64,000 nucleotides of DNA from Cristatella mucedo. Its lineage: Eukaryota > Bryozoa > Phylactolaemata > Cristatellidae. The DNA is taken from positions 4,372,001 through 4,436,000 of the forward strand of contig WPIO01000002.1 of the NCBI GenBank assembly GCA_009760855.2, given 5' to 3'. A program made the translations under genes and the position numbers. Positions 23,500-34,159 of the stretch are shown here, one piece after another; positions within the stretch are counted from its first letter, which is position 1, and each line of letters starts with the position of its first letter. The notes beneath the pieces were generated by a model, which worked only from the letters and a program-made list of their open reading frames with translations, did not search any database and was not told where the DNA came from.

Positions 23500-24130
23500 G
23501 CCTACATTGTAGCCTTTGGTGGAGAAAATAATTTCGCAAGCAGGCTATTACCAAAACAATGTAAGTAGCTCCTTAGTTCTGCCTCGGCTTGATTATTGTA
23601 ATTCTCTTTTGGCTGAGCTAGCAAAAAAGCAACTAGGCCACTGCAAATAGCTACGAATGTGGCTGCAAAGCTAGTTTTCAAGTCCCATAGGTTTGACCAC
23701 GTTTCCTTTGCTATAAGAGCTAGTATGGCTGCCGGTTGATCAACGGATACAGGGCACAGTTCTTATGCTGACCCACAAGGCCCGCCACGGCTTCGCTCCT
23801 TCATGCCTAGCTGAACTGCTGCTTTAGCTCTGCAGGTCCTAGATTGTGGAACTCGCTTCCACGTTTCCTACGCAATGATAACTACTCTCCTGCTGTCGAC
23901 TATGGCTCATCCTTTTCAGCGGTCCTGAGCTGCTACTTCCATGCTACTCACTACCTCAACTGCTCTCCTGTCTCTGCTTTGCTTCCCACTTTCTCTTTGC
24001 TTCGTGAGACGAAGTCTGTTGGCTATCGAATGCGTACCGAAAGCGTGTGCTATCCAAAACTCTCCTGCGTAACACCCACATAGTCTTTGTGGCTTTTTGG
24101 AGTTACTGATAAAGATACATAAATACATAT
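23500..24130 (+). mobile_element. LINE-B C-terminal region and 3' end
   Basis: The best plus-strand LINE-B copy. Coding pieces include RLDYCN, then LQIATNVAAKLVFKSHRFDH and HKARHGFAPSCLAELL. An open frame at 23844-24083 runs WNSLPRFLR to VLSCYFHATHYLN. The 3' end has CGTAACACCCACATAGTCTT, GGAGTTACTGATAAAGATAC and ATACAT repeats. 5' truncated and frameshifted. Confidence 0.75.
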
Positions 24131-24346
24131 CGATATGTCACCAGGCGCTTGAGTTTTGAGGCTGTTACGCAGCAATTTCACCTTAGTTTGAGCGATTGTC
24201 ATTTGTTAAGGATAGACAAAATCCAACGAAAGAATACAAAGTCCCTGTGCTCATATTTTTTAAGTATCGTAATAGTAATGATAATTCATACGATCACAGA
24301 TACAAATAAATACAGGAGTGCGAACAGACGCATCTTTGCCGTTGCT

Positions 24347-24349
<3 letters not shown>

Positions 24350-24425
<76 letters not shown>
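24350..24425 (+). repeat. (GA)n microsatellite
   Basis: About 37 uninterrupted AG units. Confidence 0.97.
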
Positions 24426-24426
<1 letters not shown>

Positions 24427-25494
24427 GGGTTGTCATATCGGTGCTTGCGAACCTGTTGTGAAATATGAGATAAACTCAAGAGAAATTGATTCCGATCAAA
24501 CATATGGCTCGTGGTCTGCCAGTGAGTCCTACCTAGACCAAAGCTGTCTTCAAATAGAGAAGTCTGAGGCTAACACTTTCTTGCCTTAAGCACTTGTGTC
24601 TAATTAGCAGAGAAAGATTGGAGGCTACAAGAAACACGGTTTTCTTACCCTACTGGGAGCTCGTTGAAATCGAAGTCACTGTTAAACATCTCGGACGGAA
24701 GATTTCAAGCCCTACCCCTGTGTGACAAAGTTAAGGAAAATTAAGGATCTGGACATTTCCAAAAGCGTGGGCGAGTGCGGTAATTTTGTCGCGACACTGC
24801 TTACGTATTCAATATCCCTCTGCTAAAGACGGTGCACGTCGTAACCTGCAAAGTGATCGTGACTCTTTGTGAGGAAATCACTGGCCTGAGTAAATCGAAA
24901 GCTGTGCAAGGCAAAAGATGGAAGAATATAAGAGGAGCTGATGCAAGCAAGGACAGATAAATGTCCATTCAATTTCGCCCTGCTGATACCGAGTTTTAAT
25001 TTATTTGAATCTCTCGTCATGATCCAGGCTTGAGCCTTCATCAGGCCACGGCACCACCGACGATGCAGGTTTCGTAGGGGAATTTCAATAAAAAAGTACC
25101 CAGCTGAAGACAAGAGCCAGAGAAAGGCTACAGACGATCTAATGGCAGATCTTAGACTCACGCGTAACAGTCATCCCTTGCCTTAGATCTTTTTTAGATG
25201 ATATTTGATTGCATCAAATCGCTCGTCTGTCCCATGCTGTGCGTCTGCATGGAGGTTCTCAGAATCCTTACAGCGCACCGTTGCTTGACCGTCGCCAGTG
25301 CAGCTGAAAGAATTTTTTATGTGACACTAGCTCATTATGCCCGAGGCTGTAGCTGAATGATCTTTCTACAACGACGAAGCTTCGCTGTATGAACGAGTAA
25401 TATCCGTCCGTACAGCCTCGTGGATACGCATCTCTGAGCAACCCTTAGTGACCCTCTTAACTTTATTCCTCATATTTTAATATATTAATATAAT
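24426..25494. other. no recognised feature
   Basis: A 112-codon minus frame at 24823-25161 has a hydrophobic start, but no family was recognised. Confidence 0.4.
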
Positions 25495-25650
25495 ATAACA
25501 ATAATAATATAATATAATATATTTCATTTGCATAGCGCCCCAAGAGAACTAAATCTCTATTCAGGCGCTTCATACATGCCTCAGGGCTCGAGCCCACGAC
25601 CTCAGCCAGACCTTAGTTGGGGCGAGCACTGGACCAACCCAGCGATTGCC
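25495..25650 (-). mobile_element. SINE-2 copy
   Basis: On the minus strand, a tRNA-like part with B-box-like GTGGGCTCGAGCCC, then a LINE-A-like hairpin (GAAGCGCCTGAATAGAGATT ... CTCTTGGGGCGCTATG) and an AT-rich tail. It is the clearest example of the shared tail. Confidence 0.7.
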
Positions 25651-25793
25651 GAGAAAAGGTACTGGCTGGCTGTCCTCGTTACGTCATCTGCCGCTGCATA
25701 CTTTCGGGACCTAGGGCTAGATTTGATGTTTCTACCATCATCTCCAACAATATTTTCCTGAGCGCAGCTAGTACCTCCCAACAGCAGCAGCTT

Positions 25794-25849
25794 TGGAAAC
25801 AGTTAAATTCATTCTCAGCTGTGGAAACAATTAAATTCATTCTTTAGAA
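25794..25849 (+). repeat. 28-bp tandem duplication
   Basis: TGGAAACAGTTAAATTCATT and TGGAAACAATTAAATTCATT start 28 bases apart. Two units. Confidence 0.75.
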
Positions 25850-26884
25850 GCTGATTCTGACGTTTCAGCAGTAATCATTGAGTTTTGTTGCTGTTTTCAA
25901 ACTCATAATTGACCGCGCCGACCTGATACGCTTTTGATGGTGGTGAATCTTAAGCAAAACGCAAGGGCTCTTGAAAAAACCATGGCCACTTCCAAAGTCT
26001 CAGAGGCATGGACTTCGACCGAAATGAACTGACATTAGAATTTCTGTACAGATCAATTCTTTAAACTTTGAATCATCTTACTAAATGACACAAGATGGTA
26101 GGGCATCCTGTAGATTATTTTAGCTCGCGTTAATTAGTTCCATACTCCAATCCAGTGGTTGCAGGTGGGTGGCCCCCTCCGCATTAATCCTGGGGTGTGT
26201 GCACTTGAAGGATAACTATTTTGCCGTATACTTCCACCTATCTCACATGCGAATTCTGTCCCACAAAATTAGAGAGTCGGAAACCCGGACTGCTCAATTA
26301 TTTTCTTCGTAGAGAATTCGGAAACTTGGGTGAAACGTCGTGGGATATTTTGGGTGATAGCTCAGAAAGACCTCAGACTATTTAGCGTGGATTTAGAGTA
26401 GCATTCGGTACGAGTTATGATGATTTCTGACTCTAGCTGAATGAGTTGTAGCTCGTGGTGGGCCCGAAACTCAACATACACCCGCATGCAGTACAGAATT
26501 GTTTCCATTAATGTCATATGGTTTGTTGATACAATCTTAACAACGAACTGCGAGAGTGTGCCTCGTTGCGAATACTACATGCGAATTGAATCGGATTAGT
26601 TAGATTCTCGCACGAGGCTAACATTCTCTGCAGCTGTTTATTTACCTTTAAATAAATCTGTACACAATTCAACAAAGCGGACGAATTTGGGAGGAATCTG
26701 TAGATTTACACCGCAAAGCTTCCCTGACAGTGCCTGGTCAACCTTAAAGGCAAAACTGGTAGCCAAAAGCCTTCGCCTCTTGCAAAGAAGCACGTGAAAG
26801 GCGTTTTATCATTACAGGGTGTCGTGGAGATCGAATTCATGGGTCGACGAGGTGCGAAATATTTTTTTAACCGTTTCGTCAAGG
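25850..26884. other. no recognised feature
   Basis: AT-rich non-coding sequence downstream of the candidate exons at 26.9 kb. Confidence 0.4.
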
Positions 26885-27319
26885 TTAGTAACCGATCTTG
26901 GAAGACTGAATTATTTTCTGTTGCATAATAGAGAGCGCTAAATCCCACCGTAGACTTGGCTTAATCGGAGCACCAGTTGATGGAATAGCTAAAAAAAAGT
27001 AGTAGTGCTGGACAACCAAAATGAAGTTTCAAGATGGGCTGCATGAGGTCAGACAGCATATTTTCATGCGAATACGGAAGCAATCTCAGGGGCACCTGAC
27101 ACTAACAGCGTGCAAGCAACAGGAACGATTGTTTTGTGTACTGAAAGTGCAGCATTTGAAAACAGGGCCTACTTACACATTCACCTGCACCTATAGCACC
27201 AGTTATAAATTTCTTCCACGATATTTCCTTCAAGTGTACGCTACCATAAGTTTTCATAATTTCTGCAGCTGCATCGAGGAACGAATTCGTAGGCAAGTTA
27301 GCCATGAGCCCCAAAGATT
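26885..27319 (-). CDS. two candidate exons of an unrecognised gene (C-terminal part)
   Basis: Exon X1 (27319-27185, 135 nt) and exon X2 (26988 down to 26893, or to a TAA at 26885) are joined by an intron of about 196 nt. The X1 donor is GCAG/GTGAAT. The X2 acceptor follows a strong pyrimidine tract (CTACTACTTTTTTTTAG). Both exons are open in the joined frame, and X1 starts and ends in phase 1. X1 includes FLDAAAEIMKTYGSVHLKEI, and X2 begins AIPSTGAPIKPSLRWDLALS. I do not recognise the family. No upstream exon was found before the LINE-A at 27.93 kb. The composition is protein-like, but the evidence is only splice signals and open frame. Confidence 0.33.
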
Positions 27320-27929
27320 CTTAGCAGCGCCTCGTTCTTCATCACAACGATTCACTTTAGATCGTTAGTGCTTTCTAGTCTTAGATTCATGTGTTTCGCC
27401 AGAACAGCTAAGTCGTAGCCATGGAACGGCATCGAACATGGAACACGAGCAAGCTGAATTAAAGTTGGCTACTCCAAGTAATGTGCTTGACGTCAGGGCC
27501 AGAAAAATGGCAGCTGCTGGGGAGACTATGGGTAGTACCGTTTATTTAACTTCGCCAGCAGAAAGGCGGCCACGTCGGCATAATCGAACAATTCTTCAGC
27601 CCTAGCTCAGAACATGCGCTGCACGTATATTAGAGGGCTCGACATATCGAAGCTCAAAAGTTATCTGCCTGCTAATAATTTTTTATGCCTGAATTACCAC
27701 AAAGGTGAATTCACTGGAGTTGACAACAGCAACATTAAAAAAGTGCGACTCAAGTACGCGAAGAAAGCTCTTATCTCCAACGTGAGTGAAGTTATCTTTA
27801 GAATGGGAATAGAGCTACCTACCCAGGATGCCTCTACAAACCTTTCCTTAGAGGTACACAGGGGCAGTTCTCAGCTTATCCGTGATGCGACCCCTTGCCT
27901 TAGTAGGTTTAACTAGGGCGCCTAGAGCG
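27320..27929. other. unassigned stretch with a 100-codon plus frame
   Basis: The frame at 27614-27916 has protein-like composition (Lys-rich) but no motif. It lies directly upstream of LINE-A RT sequence. Confidence 0.3.
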
Positions 27930-28067
27930 ACCTGTAGCAAGCATCTAGCCATTAGCCTCAGGTCACGTCCCAGCACCTTTTAAAAGTCTGTAGTTAGACC
28001 ACTAATTAAAAAAGCACCACTAGAGCAAGAGAGCTTGAACAGCTTCCGCCCACTCTCCATTGGTGAG

Positions 28068-28240
28068 ACTCGATGGCGCACTAGGTAAGGCGGTTGCTTC
28101 TCATGACCTCGGTCCCGAAGTCGTGGATTTGAACCCTTCGGTGGGCGATCCTTTATTGCCGCTGCAAGCGGTGGTGATAGCCGTAATCTCTACACAAAAG
28201 AGGCTGTTAAATCAGCTGATATTTGCTTTGCGTTCTTATC
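28068..28240 (+). mobile_element. SINE-1 inserted in LINE-A
   Basis: GGTAAGGCGGTTGCTTCTCA, B-box-like GTGGATTTGAACCC, GGTGATAGCCGTAATC, and AGAGGCTGTTAAATCAGCTG. It splits the LINE-A RT between RPLSI and AFLSKKLE. Confidence 0.8.
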
Positions 28241-28541
28241 AAAGAAACTGGAACGAGTTGTGGCACAGCAGCTGCACTCTTATAGTGAAACTTCTGACCT
28301 GGCAAACAAGTTCCAGTCTGATTGTAGAGCTAATTATCCCACATGCAATGCTTCATTTGTATAGAAACTTTCTTATGAATGCCGACTTAGGTAAAGTCTC
28401 TGCGGGTTTTAATTAATCTTTCGGCAGCGTGTGATACTATCAATCACCAAGTCCGTCTCGAGTGCCTCTCATCTCGCTTGGGCATCATTGGCACAGCACT
28501 ACAATGGTTCAGGTCCTATCTCAGTGGGAGAATCCAAAGCG

Positions 28542-28626
28542 TTGATAATAATAATAATAATAATGTACTTGATAAAGCGCCCTCAGAGAACTTAATCTCT
28601 TTCTAGGCGCTTTACATTTGCTGATG
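28542..28626 (-). mobile_element. LINE-A tail-only insertion within LINE-A
   Basis: (AAT)n plus the terminal hairpin on the minus strand (about 80 bases), breaking the host RT frame after GRIQS. Confidence 0.8.
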
Positions 28627-29830
28627 AGAACTGACAACGATCATAAGGGGAGCCACTGAAGTACGATATACCTCAAGGCTCTGTGCTTTGTCGGCTTCCT
28701 TTTAGTTTATTCTCTCCTTCTTGCCGATGCGATTGGTAAGCACATTCTAGGCTTTTATTTCTATGCAGATGACACTCAGTTGTACATCTGCTTTGGTCCC
28801 TCCTAGCCCTCCAGCACGTCGAATTCTCTCAACTCCCTTGCTGGATTTATTGAGGACATCCGAACATTGATGACAGCAAACTTTCTTGAATAAAATGATG
28901 ACAAAATGATAAAAACCAACTTACTAGATATGGGAAAACCAGATGCGATTCAAAAATGGGAATACTCGAAACTCAAAATCGGCTCTACCAACGTATCTTC
29001 TATTGCATCTGTTGGAAATCTAGGTGTCCTGTTTCAAAATGACCCTTCGTTAGACGGCCACATCAACTCCACAGGCAAGCATGCCTACTTTGAGCTATAT
29101 AACATTGCTAAAATTAGATCATACTTAGACAGGGATACTACACCTAAATTGGTCCATGCATTTGTGACATCCCGTCTCGACTTTTGTAACTCCCTACTTG
29201 CTGGTCTACCAACCTGTGTAATCAGGTGCTGACATTAGGTGCAAAACTCTGCAGGTCATCTTGTCTGTCGTGAGCATCGCAGTTGCAAGATCACACCATT
29301 TCTCACCGACCTGCACGGGGTCCCAGTCAAGTACCGCATTGACTTCAAGGTTTTGTCACCCACTTTTAGGTTCCTTCATTCCCTGGTTCCAGCCTACTTA
29401 TGAAAACTACTCTCCTACTAGGGTTGGCATCGCACCACCTGCTTTTCTGAATCAATCGTTTCGCTACACCTCGTGCGAACCTCAAATCTTTTGGAGACAG
29501 CATCTTTAGTTCGAATGCTCCCAAAGCTTGGAACTCAATCTCAACACACACATCACGACATTACGACATACCCGGACTTGATGAAATTTAAAAAGAAGCT
29601 ACAACGCACCTGCTTATTCCATTATTTAGTGGGTCCTTGTGATTTGTTCTTTGCTGCTTATGGGTACTGACTCTGTTCATGTCGCTTCTAACCACGTTGT
29701 GGTTGTTGACAATGTGCATGCTGCCGCTAACTATTTTATTATGCTTCATTTACAGCATAAGTTAAGTGCCTATAAAGACAATAAGTTCTCTGGGGGTGCT
29801 ATACATTTGCATTATTATTATTATTATTAG

Positions 29831-30112
29831 AAAGCTAAGAACTCACTTTCGACTGACATCACGACATCTCCTGATTTGACAAAATTTTAAAATAAGGTAA
29901 AAGCAGAATTTGGTAGAATCTTGTGATTCGTCCTTTATGTGCTCATGCGTACTGACTCGTAACCTCTAACCATATTATGCTTGTTGACATTGTGCATGCT
30001 ACCACTAATCACATGACCATGTTTCCTTTACGGCTTAAATTCCTAGAAAGAGATTAGGTTCACTGAGGGCTCTATGCAATTTATCACTATTGTTATCATT
30101 ACTATGTATAAC
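29831..30112 (+). mobile_element. second LINE-A 3' fragment, head-to-tail
   Basis: Starts at the ACTCACTTTCGACTGACATC segment. It runs through GTGATTCGTCCTTTATGTGC to the hairpin (CTAGAAAGAGATTAGG) and an imperfect (ATT) tail. It directly follows the tail of the upstream copy. Confidence 0.7.
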
Positions 30113-30752
30113 AGCGGATCTAGCCAAGCAGAGAAACGGTGAGGGGCCCATTAGTTAACTTGGATTGAAGCGATAAGGTAACGTGACAGCGAGATCTACT
30201 CAGGTTCGAATAGATCTTCGGGCATGGGCAGCGGTCAGGATGTGGACCGACTAATATGCTGCATTAGCCGAGGCGCTAGACTGGTCGGCAGCACAAGAAT
30301 GCAATGAGCCATCTAATATGCTACATTAACTGAAGCACGAGGCTTGTAGCTTGTAGCTGCCTACAAGCAGGCGGAGGACTGTCATCGGCCGAAGGTTAGG
30401 AGCGAATTAACAAGATGAATGAACCTAATAAGGGATATCAAGAGCTGGGTTCGACAGAATAGCAATTACGCCCAAGTTTGGGAGTGCATACGGGAGAGAA
30501 AAAAGTTGGAGTGAGCTAGCTGCTCTTCTAAAAGTCGGTAGCTCACGCTAGAGCTCATGGCTGCAGCTTCGGTAGCTCAAGCGAAAGACTCAAGAAGCTT
30601 CGAGAGCACGAGAGTCCGAGCGACGAACAGCTAAGCGCAGCTAGACTGTGCAGTTGTATTCTACCGGCCACTCTGTTAGCAGCTCGTACGCAGCTCTGCT
30701 GTAGCGGACCACTTCCGGGGTCGAGACAATCGCTACCGATCGCAGGCACGGT

Positions 30753-30763
30753 GGGGGGGGGGG
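30753..30763 (+). repeat. poly(G) run
   Basis: Eleven consecutive G. Confidence 0.9.
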
Positions 30764-31862
30764 AAGTTGTTATACACTGGCTTCGGGAGTTTGTTTAGTT
30801 AAACCCAGTCGGACCGGTGCTCGCCTAGCGAAGCGCTTTCGCCGGCGCGAAACAGCTACTAACCGGCCCACAAAAAGATCACTTTTGGCGGCCAGTTGTG
30901 GCCGCGTGTTTTTTAACCGAACTATAGGGATGCAACTGGAGGGTCCACCGCAGGCACTCGGGGACTGAATGGCACGATTACAGAGGTAAGACGACCCTGC
31001 AGATCCATAGCCAGATGTTTTCAGAGCCGACCTAACGCATGTTGTATGTCCTTCGAGATATTGTACTACTACGACGCTGCAGCTAAGATGAGTAGCACGT
31101 CAAAAATAGAGGATATGTAGATTGCATACGTAACTACAACAAGGCTGGAGATTAGCTGTTACTTTAATTTATTAAAACGAAGAGCCTGACCGGGAGAGCT
31201 AGTCTTAGCGAGGATCCGCCGAGTCATTTTAGCTGATAATTGTAATGGCTTTAATAGTCAGTAAAGAACTAGATGAGGTTTCTACGGTACAAGGGCTATT
31301 TGTAGATTACTTGAGGCGTCGTTCACCTTCATATCGGATCCTCACATTTTTAGTTATACCTAACAAGAGCGACCTCGTAAACGACATAAGCCAGTGCGAA
31401 TATTTCCAAGAGACTTAAACAAAAGACTGCAACAAAAATGGTTGCCTTCTTTGGTAACTAAAATTTTAGTGTTAAATATAATAATAATAATGGTAGATAA
31501 TAATAATGGACTAACATTAATACTGTTAAAAGGTCCTTCGTCACCTCTTAGAAAAAATTTAAAGACATTCAGATAGGCACCGAAGCTCTGCTCCTAAGAC
31601 GCGTCGGAAGAAATCTCGTTAGACTCTTCCAAAAGGAATCGGTTACGCTTACTTGAGGACCCCGAAGCTACGCGTAAATAGCTGATGCTGAGCATACACA
31701 TATACAGCTGTACACGCTGGTAGCTCGCTTACCGGTAGGTTTTTTAATTCCCCTTAAAAATATTTCGGTAGCCAACGTCTGGAGAAACGCCTTGAAGCCG
31801 CTTCTCAAAGATTCTTCTCTCGGAAGGCCTGCTTAGCACCTCTACAGAACTCATTTGAACTC

Positions 31863-31922
31863 AGCATTCTGGGATAGCCTGGAGCATTCTGGGATAGCTC
31901 GGAGCATCCTGGGAGAGCTTGG
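31863..31922 (+). repeat. 20-bp tandem repeat, three copies
   Basis: Units AGCATTCTGGGATAGCCTGG, then two variants ending GCTCGG and GCTTGG. Confidence 0.9.
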
Positions 31923-33544
31923 AGCGCCGCACCTACCAGCTAAGCAACCCAAAGGGAAGACTCTTACGTACTCGCCTGAGCAAATTAGGTACAGCCATCT
32001 TTAGAATACAAAGATGCGTCCCCAGCGTGCCCCATCCGGAACGTCTATTTGCATCTGTCAAGTAAGTGTTTTCAATTAAAAGGTCCCACTAGAAATACTA
32101 CCACCTCTCTTAAAATGTATAGCCTCAGGAAAATAACTCCAACCCCTCCCCCGAAAGGAAGCACTTTAAACAGCCTTTCGGCATCCACCTGTGCAAAATT
32201 GACTGGCAAGCCTCACGATGCGCATTAAAGCACCGACCGCCCCAGAGAGCGACGGTTTGGACGACGCCTTTTGAGTTGCTGCCCAATCCTGCTAGCCGCC
32301 AAGAGCGGCTACCGAGCTCCCGGTGGGTGAAAGAGTGCCACCTCTGCTGCCTTCTAAAGCTTACGTGACCAGCCCGGCTGGAACGCCTAGCTACACTTTC
32401 TCAGACCAGTAAGAAGAATGCGTGCAGCAAGCGGTACCATCCATTGCAGCTGGCTGCGGGTCGGGCCGTAGCTAGGCGCAGTGAGTTAGTACAACCCTGG
32501 CCGCCGTCAAGTCAGCTCGGTCAGCGATTCATGTGTGTCTGGTCAGTGGCATTTTGGACGTCGGATCTTCTGGCGACATTTTCTTTGTCTACTGGAATGA
32601 TGACACCACCGCCCAGATGCAAAGACAAAATGAAGACAAGGCAACTGGCAAAGGTCGAGGACAGCGAGCAGGATCGACGAATTGGAGCGAAGGCGAGGAA
32701 GTTACAATGAATCTTAGCTAGGAGGACCGCATTGATTGGCTGCACTCGTCCATTGGAAATGAGGCTAGACTTAATAAGGCTAGATTTGCCCATCGCTGAA
32801 GGAGCAATCTAGGATGCAGCGTGCCGTGTCGCCACACGGTCGGTTGGGTAGAGGTAAGTCAGGTGTAGTGGCGTTCCTTTTATTTTAACAGAGGCCGGTG
32901 CAGGACCTACGGTCTCGTATGATGCAGTGCTGACGTGAAGTCATTCATCAGTCGATGGTCGAGAAAATTGCTAGCATTATTAATGCAGCTGACAGCAAAA
33001 CATGGATCGTAGAAAGATGGACAAAGAATAAGCAAGAAACACAGGTTTATTATATACTAAGCAATAACTATACTAAAAAGACTATATATACTAAATAACA
33101 GCCGTGGGCTGAGTGAGCCACCGTGCAGAAATAAATCTGTTGATATTGGCTTCTCTAGAAATCTGCTTCGATCGGCCGTAGCTGACTGAGTCGACTGAGA
33201 GTTCAATTGGCCAAGATGCTAGATTTCCAGCCAATCAGCAGTGATCTGCGGCTCTAAAAATAGAAGTGCTTTCCTGTGAAAACCAGCCGGGTTTCTTTGA
33301 GATCACTCAGTGCAGCCGGGCACACTGGCTGTGAAGCGGTTTCAGCAAAACAATATACCTACCAAAACAAGCTACCTACTGCTCCCTTCAACGAATGGGC
33401 CTGCACCGTTGGCTTGGCCAGGTGCTGGTGGACAGGCCTGGCACTTCCGATTGGAAGTTCGAGCACCTTGCTGCATCGCTCCAAGTGCTTCACAAGCATG
33501 CCTCGCAGCCTGGCGACGATGCGGTTTGAAAATATAACAATAAA

Positions 33545-33705
33545 AATAATAGCTGGTTTAACTGCTTTATTTTCATAGCGACAGATGAGGCTTTATGGCT
33601 AGCGCCACCGCTCGAAGTTGGCAATAAAGGTCCGCCCACTGCAGGATTCGAATCCACGACCTAGGTCGTGAAGAGCGACCTCCATACCTTCTCTGGCGAT
33701 CGCGG
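33545..33705 (-). mobile_element. SINE-1 copy
   Basis: Minus strand carries GGTCGTGGATTCGAATCC (B-box region at 33643-33654), GGTGGCGCTAGCCATAAAGC and the GTCGCTATGAAAATAAAGC 3' end with an AT-rich tail. Confidence 0.75.
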
Positions 33706-34159
33706 AAAGAAGCACTTGCCTTGCATTGCAGGTATGGGGGATGGCTGCCAGTACACAACAGCCGTGGACGGGCTTCACGAGTGCTACTTTATCATATATT
33801 TTTGCCAAAACTCGCCAGCATGAGTCTAAATGCGACCGGCTCCTCCACTGCAAGAGCAGAGGGCACCAAGCGTCTGCTGCTGCGCATGCGAATAAAGCTC
33901 GCTCAGCCTCGGTTTCATCGGCGGTGCTGTCGTCGGAATCGAGCCTTTAGCGATTGACCAGTTGCAGGGGAAAGGCGTCACTTTCATGCTTGGCCGGTCC
34001 GCTACATCCCAGCCGAAGTTCTGCAGCACTTTGAATCGATCCGATCAGCCGGTCTCCTGCCTGCAGCGCATTGGGTCCCTGTTCCACTGCACCAGCAGCA
34101 GCAGCAGCAGCATTCCGCGTGCAAATTGCCGATCCAGAGTTTTGATAGGTACATGCGGG
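33706..34159. other. CA-C 3' flank
   Basis: Likely 3' UTR of CA-C, including a short CAG run at about 34093-34112. No clear poly(A) signal before the SINE-1 copy. Confidence 0.4.

Larger units (their letters stand above)
27930..29830 (+). mobile_element. LINE-A with reverse transcriptase region, nested insertions, tail present
   Basis: The longest plus-strand LINE-A. Order: SLASGHVPAPFK and VVRPLIKKAPLE; then, after a SINE-1 insertion, KKLERVVAQQLHS; a degenerate AACDTINHQ block; QWFRSYLSGRIQS; after a tail-only LINE-A insertion, the catalytic box FYFYADDTQLY at about 28758; KIGSTNVSSIASV and IRSYLDRDTTPKLVHAFVTS; hairpin 3' end and (ATT)n. Frameshifts and stops throughout mean it is not functional. 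Confidence 0.85.
30113..33544. other. long stretch with no recognised gene
   Basis: Contains a poly(G) run and a 20-bp tandem repeat, listed separately. Open frames are short and unsupported. Confidence 0.45.
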
